From Corythucha ciliata (Eukaryota > Arthropoda > Insecta > Hemiptera > Tingidae): a stretch of 64,000 nucleotides of DNA. Shown here piece by piece: positions 56,817 through 64,000 of this stretch. A program made the position numbers and the translations under genes. The notes under the pieces were generated by a model that did not search any database, was not told where the DNA came from, and saw only the letters and a program-made list of their open reading frames with translations. The first letter of the stretch is position 1; every line of letters begins with the position of its first letter. The DNA is taken from the NCBI GenBank assembly GCA_038030265.1, contig CM075941.1:42842164-42906163 (forward strand), given 5' to 3'.

Positions 56817-59800
56817 AAAAAATTAAGCGCCAGTAGTTTTAACATTAGTTTACTGCCAATTCCAACTGTGCACAGAGTATCAATTACCTTTTTATATTTT
56901 TTCATTTGCCTGGTAGAAAAACAAAAAAAAGACAAACAAAAAAAGCGTTGTTTTTTGTTGAACTAGGGAGTTTCAGCGCTTTTCCGTTTAGTCATTCGTA
57001 AATTTAATGTATGAATATCAACCAATTATTGTTCAATAACCTATTGGCGATTGTAGCTAAGCGAGATGATCTCTGGTGACTTGCACATACACAGCAAAAA
57101 CCAAAAATGAAGACGAGTACCTATTTCATTAGCACAAAAACTCGAGACAGTAGCACTCAAGTGATAGTTTTAATCGCCATTAGCAAACACATATTTATTC
57201 CACTTAACTAAGTTAGTTGTTGCTAAAACTCTCTAATTGGACGGTAGTTAATGTGGTTGTATTATACTCGTTGGCTTGAGGCATGGCATGCTTAAAAGGC
57301 CCTTCTAAGGGCCAAAGTATGAAATTGGTTTTGTTATGAACCATACATTAACCACCATAGGACTGGCCTTCACGGCTGTCCTTACATACATAACTAAAAC
57401 AAAACTAAATTATGCATTTCGGTGTCTAGGCGCTAACGCTAGTAGTTTCCTAGATATTGGTGAAAACCCGAAAATGGTCGCACATTTCGCCCTCTCCAGA
57501 GTCATGCTCTACTTGAAAACTCGGGGACTTTTGTTGAGGCGACCCCTGGACACCTCCGAACACATTTCTGAAGAGACAAATTCTTTATGAATTATTGCAG
57601 TGTAGAATAAGTTCCTTGACTGGACTATCATTCATATCGTTCATTGCATTTGTTAATTGGGAATTTTCCCTTGTATTATGTTCCATTAAATATGAAAGTA
57701 CTAATACAAAATAAGAATTACATTTTCTCTTGAAAAAATCCTTTTCCGATTAAAAAACTATTGACAGAGGTATTTACTTGTGATTTCCGTTTTTGTTCTA
57801 TTTTTAGTCTATAAAAGTAGAGCGAAAACGGGCTGTAAATTACCCTCAAGTTGAAGCGTTCAACTATGGAGGGCGGGACCCCTCAACCCCGCGACCCAAG
57901 CCATATCAGTACCGCGAACCCTCCTACGCTCATTTAGTTTGCAACCAGAACGCGTGGAGCGCATTAAGTAACGATTCGAAAGTGGCGCTGGTTTTTCCCC
58001 CAGAAATGAACCTCTATAGTGTTACATATAAGCTCTGAGATACTCACGGAAGTCTCCCAGCACTGGGCCTATAAGGCCTGAGAGATTGAACCACTCGTGT
58101 TCAGTTTTCAATAACTATGCATCGGCGGAATCGAGAGCGCACAGAGTTTTGGGGTAATTCACTCTTCCCCCCTCCCCCTAGTACAAGTCACAAAATAACT
58201 TATTTATCTCCCACCCCCATACCAACCTCAAAATTCAACATTAAAATTGAACGAATTTAAGAAGTAATTTCAAGACGTCGTGCCATCTGGGGAATCTCTT
58301 CTCCCTCTCCTTCCTTTTATTATTCTTATTGAAACAGAGTGACGGATGCATGGAAGTAAGAAGACCGAAAAGAAAAAAAAGGTGGTGGGGGTGGTGACTG
58401 GGGAAGAGAGGAGGGGGATTTGAAATGACTTTTCGCAAGAAAAAAAAAAAGGTTTCCAGCTGAAACAAAAGGGGAAAACCCAAAGTTAATATAAAGTGGC
58501 AAAGGGTGACGGCGCTATAGGGCGATTCGGTCGTTGTGGGTTGAGATGACTCCCAGATTTCCTTTGAGTCACTCCCTTTCGTATTATTCCCTCCACTCCC
58601 TTTCCACTTTTCAAATTAGAACGTTTCACTCTTTTCGAAATAGTTAACGTTAGTGGGCAGGGGTGGTTGGGTGGGGGGGGTGGCTTGTGATGAAGTTGTG
58701 GAAAAGGGTTACTCCCTGGGTGGTAGGGAGCGAGAGAGGGGGTTGTGGGGTTGACGACAAACTCCTTAATATAAGTTTGTCCCCATTTTAATTGATGGGA
58801 TTGGCAAGTTTTGAGTGAAATTGGTACGACATCTGTGGTGTCAGGGTGCGGTAGGGTGGGATTCTTATTCATTCCGAATTAATTTCTTGCATTTTCGAAG
58901 AAAGGGGTTGGATGGTGGTGGGGATCGTACGTGAAGGAGACGAGAGTTTGGTTGTCCCTTGTTTTCCAACACCACCCACCCCGTCTCTTGCCGTTTCACC
59001 TTCTCCTCGGTGCCAAATGTCACATTGTATTAACATGCTATAGGCTATTATAGGCTTCTTACTATATTTTCTTTCAAGATTGGTATACGCCCCGGAGAGC
59101 ATTCACCCGGTAAAAACCGCAAGCCCCCCCCCCCCCATTTCTCCATTAAGTGCATTTTAGCGAATAAAACTACCATATGCGTCATTCCACCTGCAGCGAT
59201 TTCAGGCTACGTGATTATTCTTAAAACGCGAAACCTTTATCCTTCGGTTCCTTGGACCACTAATATTATACATTTTGTGCCGCAATGAGCTCATGTTTCG
59301 TGATCATCATCGTATGGCGGGGTGGATGGTCTGGGGGGGGGGGTTACACGATATTCCCTCCATTCACTCCAACTGGACGTTTTGAACGCCTCGAGCTTCC
59401 TTCTGTCGTATAATTATTACTTTCATCAAAATTGTATTCCCTTTCTGATGAGCCAGAGTTTGTAAACTTTTGTTCAAAAAAGAAAAAAAAAGCCTGTTTG
59501 TGTCCAGTGGCTACGAGTCATGCGAGCCCATTAACGCCTCGAGCCAAAAGAAGCCTGTGCTGTGATCGTCGTCATTACAGGTTGTGAAGTTTTCTTTTTT
59601 GTTATAGCCCAGGCTTTTTTATTCACGAAGGAAAACACAACTTTTTATTATACACGGCGCGATTATTTTTACTAGTTATCGTCAAATTAATTAACCTGCT
59701 CTTCCCCCACCCATCCTACCGCTGCTGTTCATCGCTTTTAAAACTCCCGTTTGAAAAAAAAAAAAAAAATAGCGAAAGCCTTTAACAAGAAGTGGCACTC

Positions 59801-61059
59801 AAGATTGCTGTTTTGAAATATGTAACTGCCTGAAGCGGTTGGTTGGTGGCGAGGCAAAGGAAGAAGCCTTCTAATGAGCGCACAGACCTCGCTCCTATAG
59901 GGCCCCCCCCCTCTTGCCCTTTTGCGTTAAATAAAAAAAAAAGTTGCAAAAGATTACAAACTTTTTCCGTTGTCTAGTAAGTTGTTGCCGAGTGTGGTGG
60001 GTTGGTGGAGGGGGGTAAAGCATTTTTAGTGAGTTTTATTAATGGTTGTGTTGTGGGTGGAGGGAGAAGAGGGGTATTTCTGCTAATTAGGATTCAAATA
60101 TCAGGGAAACGGTTTTGTTATAAAGGTCTCGGAGCTATAAATTATTCAATCTTTCGCTTTTTGGTCTCCTGAGTCCTGAGCAAAATAAAGCAAACGGAAA
60201 TGTATTGTTATTGCTCTGAATGTAAGAGCTCACGTTTTTCCTCCCTGAAAGAAAAAAAACAAAAAAAACAACGAAAAATTCCATTATAAGGACAAAACCA
60301 AAGTTCTGTTGATCACAAAAGCTGGCCGAAGATTGTAAGGATTGGGGGGGGGGGAGCAAATACAAAATTTATACTCCATTTTACCCCTTGTTCAAGTATT
60401 TATGCGAAACAGTTGAATAAGGAGGATCTCCCCCCCCCTCAGCCTACCGCTCAATCAAACTCACTCACTCTCTCTCTCTTTTTAGATCGTGACCCCGGTT
60501 GGAGGATAAATTACAACGTTTTGTAAAACAGTCTCCCCCCCCCATCCCCCTCATCGACACCGACCCATCATTGCACGGTCGAGTTATGTTCAATTGTGCT
60601 CCGGTTTTTTATTAAAAAAAAAAAAAAAACTTGATGGGAGGAAATTCGATGCTCGCCGTGTGCTCGCGCCGGTGTAAGTGACTGATTTAACGAGGAGAAA
60701 TCGAAAAATTATAAAGAGTGGAGATAAACTGACAGATAATTGAATAGTTCGAGAGGATTGAATTTCGAATGTAACGGTGATAGATTTAATACTTTTTTTT
60801 TTTTTTTTTGTAATAAGAAGGAAACATCAAATCAAAGAACGATAGGATGTTAATATAATGCGGCGTGTTGGGTTCTTATGGTAATTAAAAAATCCTCGTT
60901 CTGTCATCACACAATAACACCAACGCTTAATAGGGATGGTCGCCCACGAAGCGACCCCATCAAGGGGCCGCGAAGGGGAGGGGGAGCTGTCAAAATACAA
61001 TATTTCCTCATTTCTTTGGAAAAAGTCGGACAGTCTTTAGTTGTTAGAGGTTGAATATA
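56817..61059. other. Long unassigned region, no recognisable gene
   Basis: About 4.2 kb of AT-rich DNA with many poly-G/C runs (59,125, 59,333, 60,344, 60,431, 60,536) and poly-A/T tracts. A plus-strand 84-codon frame at 57,336-57,590 and a Pro-rich minus-strand frame at 58,486-58,872 carry no domain I know. Confidence 0.4.
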
Positions 61060-61180
61060 ACGAGTAGGGTAGACGGTGTCATCATTATATTGGCGGATCA
61101 TTATATTGGTTACATCTGGGTATGGCGTTCAAAGCCCGGCGCCCCAAAAAATAAAAATAAAAAATAAATAAATAAAATGG
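61060..61180 (+). mobile_element. Possible SINE: box-B-like motif and AAATA tail
   Basis: GAGTAGGGTAGACGG (box-A-like) is followed about 60 bases later by GCGTTCAAAGCCC (box-B-like) and then an AAATA-rich tail at 61,147-61,177. This order fits a tRNA-derived SINE, but both boxes match loosely. Confidence 0.25.
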
Positions 61181-61361
61181 TGAGGAGGTGGCCTTGCGGC
61201 TTTTCCATGTAATAATACCGTATACAGCCATTGAAACCGCCTGAATAAATTGCCTGTACGCGACTTTTGACACGATAATTTGACGTTTTGTTGATATAAG
61301 TCGCTGTGACGGGCGTTACTGCTGTCATCACGACTTCATAATGTCTCCCGCGAACATCAGT

Positions 61362-61364
<3 letters not shown>

Positions 61365-61405
<41 letters not shown>
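61365..61405. repeat. (CT)20 microsatellite
   Basis: Uninterrupted CT repeat just upstream of the LINE fragment. Confidence 0.95.
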
Positions 61406-61408
<3 letters not shown>

Positions 61409-61469
61409 GGTGGCCCGGCAGTAGCTTCCCGAGGTAGTGGCAAGGGGTGCGGTTCGCGTCATAGCTCCT

Positions 61470-62487
61470 GGGGAGGACTCAGGTCGTGTTTGACTGCCTC
61501 AGTGGTACTGAGCCGGACCTGACTTTTGATGTTGGTGGCGTTCCTCAAGGATCCGTATTGGGCTCTCCGATATTCACCATTTATGTTTGCGACTTATCAA
61601 AGGTTCTTCACCACTGTAAGTATCACTTATTTGCGGGTGATGTCGTGATATATCTGGAGTGTGCCCCACCCGATGTAGGAAAGTGTGTATCGCTGATTAA
61701 TGACGACATCAGGAGGGTTGAGAGTTGGGCGAAAGAGAATTTGATTCCGCTAAATCCTGGAAAGTCGCAGGCAATTGTCTTCGGTTCGTCTTCCTATTTG
61801 AAGAAGGTGGGGGAGCCTTCGACATGTGTGTCTGTTGCTGGCGTAGAGGTCCCTTGGTCTCGTTCAGTCAGGTTGTTGGGAATGCTAGTAGATGATTGTC
61901 TCACTTGGGAGGACCAGACTATGAAGATTTGTAATAGCGTCTCCAGAGTGCTGTCTGGGGTGGCTAGGTTGAGGGAGTCATTGCCGGTTGATGTGAGGAA
62001 GTTGGTGGTGCAGTAGATGATATTTCCTCTTTTTGATTACTATGCTCTTGTTTGCACAGGGATAGGAAAGGGGTGGGAAGCCAAGCTCAAGAAGGCGTTA
62101 AATATGTGTGTGCGATTCATATTTGATCTTCCTACTGATGCTCACGTCACACCATATTACAAGAAATTAGAATGGCTTGCTCCCGATGCTCGTCGAAAGT
62201 ACCTTACCCTATGCTTCCTGCGTAAAGTTCTCTCAACAAAGCGTCCGGCATATATATTTTTGAGCAATTTGCATTTGTGGGTGGGATTCAGAGAGTATCT
62301 GCGAGAACCTGTACGCTCGATTTACGCATGCCTAGTCATCGGACTACAGACTCTGGGCACTTCAATCCTTGTTTCGGCAGTTAGATATTGGAATTCCTTG
62401 CCGGGTAAGCTCAGGATGACATCATGTCCTGCGTTGTTCAAACAAAGGTTAAAGAAGCACCTGCTCGGCGCTCAGTTTTCCACGTAG
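61470..62487 (+). pseudogene. 5'-truncated LINE reverse transcriptase with a mutated catalytic site
   Basis: The reading opens at RT motif B: GGVPQGSVLGSPIFTIYVCD. Motif C is HLFAGDVVIYL, where relatives have YADD or FADD, so the first catalytic Asp is Gly. The thumb and post-RT regions follow: ESWAKENLIPLNPGKSQAIV, VRLLGMLVDDCLTW, and after a stop at 62,014-62,016 a further 156 codons including LKKALNMCVRFIFDLP and VRYWNSLPGKLR. The end LFKQRLKKHLL is the usual terminus of Jockey/CR1-like ORF2 proteins without RNase H. Everything before motif B is missing. Confidence 0.85.
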
Positions 62488-62749
62488 ACAGCCTTTTATT
62501 ACCTTTTTAGGATTATCCATTAATGTTATTTATTTGTCAACGTATATATTTAATAAAATTATTTATATTTTCTTTTTCTCACAATCAGCTTCGTCTCTCA
62601 ACTTTATTAACTTTTATTTATTCATATTTTTTGTTTTGTTCTTTTAACAAGTTCTTTTTTTCTTTTGTTTTCTTCTTAGGTCTTCACAGCAAGCACAATT
62701 TTCTTTTTGAATGTTCTGTACTTTATCATACGTATAATAAAAGCTCTAG
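62488..62749 (+). other. Probable LINE 3' UTR
   Basis: T-rich sequence between the end of the RT frame and the next satellite block. No clear tail repeat was identified. Confidence 0.35.
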
Positions 62750-62945
62750 TTCGTGGCTAAAATTACGAAAACATCAAGCCGCGGTTTCTGAAGGCAAGTT
62801 TGTGGCTCAAATTGCGAAAAAATCTAATTAGAATAGCTGAATGTGAAAAAATCGCTAAAACGTGGCAAAAAGTGAAAAAAAATCGCGGCTAATATTGACA
62901 AAAGCAACGCTAATTAGGGTTAAAATTGGGCAAAAATGGAAAATT
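62750..62945 (+). repeat. Family A satellite remnants
   Basis: About six diverged units, ending at the simple tail of the minus-strand LINE. Confidence 0.65.
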
Positions 62946-62948
62946 CAC

Positions 62949-64000
62949 AATACCAATACCAATACCTTCTGTAATCAGCCCCATCCTTTGAGAATCGAGT
63001 TGGGGGTTTGGTCAAGGTTGACCCATCACCCTCCAGCAGTCAGGTGGTAGTGCAAGAGATGGCCCGACGCGTGCAAGTCTCAGGTTACCAGCCTCTCTGG
63101 CCTGGTTGGTTCTCGTCACTGGCCGGGTGACGAGTCACGGAGTGGACCTCGTGAAGGTGGCCATTTTACTGGGTTGCGATGAGAGGCTGGAAGCGTCCTA
63201 AAGAGGATGGAGTTTGCCCGAAGGCGAGGATCATCGTTTCTCGTGGGGGGGGGGTAACGGAATGGGGTCGTGAGGGAAGGAGGGAAAAAGAAAGAAGGGT
63301 GCGAGGGTAGAGAGGGCTAGCTCTCGTTCTCAGAGTCGCTAGAGTCGACAGTAGGAGAGGCAGTGCTGGGCGGAGGAACCCAGGTCTCAAGGTGGCGACG
63401 TCGATTGGCCCAGGCTTGCGCAAAGAGGTTAAGGCGGCGGGCGTCCTGACGGGAAGACAGTATCCAGGCGTCTCTGCTCGGGATGGAAAATGAGGAGCGA
63501 GCATCCGCAAATAATGAGCAGTCCCACAGTACATTAGCGGCAGTTTCCTCGACGGGAGCCCCACAAGGGCGAGGAGGGGCTTCTCGTCACCGAAAGTTGA
63601 AAGTGCCATAGCCGGAAACCAATTGAGTCACTGCGAAGGAGGGACTCCACCGTGACATCTCTTTGCGAGAGCGGACGGAAGGCAGTAGGTGGTGGGCGTG
63701 CCGCGATCCAACATGGCGGGATCGGGGAGGTCGACGAGTCCATCGCGAAGCTCAGTGTGGGGACCATCATATGCCGCGAGTTGGCCCGTCATGAAAAAGT
63801 GACGAAGAAAGACGTGGTCGAGGTCCAGATCGATAGGGGGCACTCCGCAGATGATCTGGATCGCGAGGTGAGAGATAGTGTTAAGGCGGCTCCACACATG
63901 TGGTTTTCGCCGAGCACCGACCAGATGGTCGTCGATTTCCTAGTGGTGAGGAGGGGTACTCGGTACTTGGCGAATGCCGAATACTCGTGCTCGGGAATGC
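62949..64000 (-). pseudogene. 3' end of an R1/I-like LINE, extending beyond the window
   Basis: The minus strand ends in a GGTATT-type simple tail (plus-strand CAATACCAATACCAATACC at 62,949-62,967). Coding traces include ISHLAIQIICGVPPIDLDLD (about 63,880-63,820), the post-RT helix found in R1/I-like LINEs, and APVEETAANVLWDCSLFADA (about 63,570-63,510), a C-terminal zinc-region block. RRLNLFAQAWANRRR follows, and the frame ends at a stop near 63,317. The pieces lie in different frames, so the copy is decayed. The RT domain would lie beyond position 64,000. Confidence 0.65.

Noticed and set aside
57336..57590. 84-codon plus-strand frame
   Set aside because: No domain, no supporting neighbour and ordinary length for chance in this DNA.
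58486..58872. 128-codon Pro- and His-rich minus-strand frame
   Set aside because: Composition follows G-rich low-complexity DNA on the opposite strand; no motif.

Overview
This is eukaryotic, non-coding-rich DNA, most likely from an arthropod. That placement is an inference from the mix of mobile elements (Penelope-like element, P-type transposase, several LINE lineages, a Gypsy LTR element, hAT and Harbinger-like MITEs), from AT-rich unique DNA studded with poly-A, poly-G and poly-C runs, and from the lack of any bacterial gene organisation. I recognise no complete host gene, tRNA or rRNA. Every protein family I can name comes from a transposable element, and nearly all copies are broken.

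Layout: 0.3-5 kb is degenerate short-period repeats (20-35 bp units). 5-12.6 kb is mostly unassigned, with one hAT-type MITE at 8.94-9.34 kb. 12.6-18.1 kb is a nested pair: a plus-strand LINE with an intact PHD-finger ORF1 lies inside a minus-strand LINE of another clade. 18.7-19.3 kb is a roughly 130-bp tandem repeat. 24.4-26.0 kb is a cluster of hairpins and palindromes. 26.0-28.9 kb is a minus-strand LINE with a duplicated endonuclease segment. 29.37-33.63 kb is a Gypsy-type LTR element that lacks reverse transcriptase, and its 3' LTR holds a 971-bp MITE. 36.68-39.68 kb is a 3.0-kb non-autonomous hAT element filled with a 29-31-bp satellite. 42-50.5 kb is more satellite arrays of several related designs. 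50.71-51.10 kb is a foldback element. 54.2-56.8 kb holds an hAT fragment, a Penelope-like element with a GIY-YIG domain, and a P-type transposase relic side by side. 61.4-62.5 kb and 62.95-64 kb are two more LINE fragments.

The main unifying observation is a 29-31-bp satellite (unit approximately GCTAATTCGCGGCTAAAATT then GAGAAAAAC) that occurs at nine or more places and is carried inside unrelated DNA-transposon shells. A 391-bp segment of it is shared, inverted and without gaps, between the hAT shell at 38.3 kb and the Harbinger-like shell at 33 kb, with 7 mismatches by hand count. Neighbouring monomers are far more diverged, so this looks like recent movement of satellite DNA between transposon vehicles.
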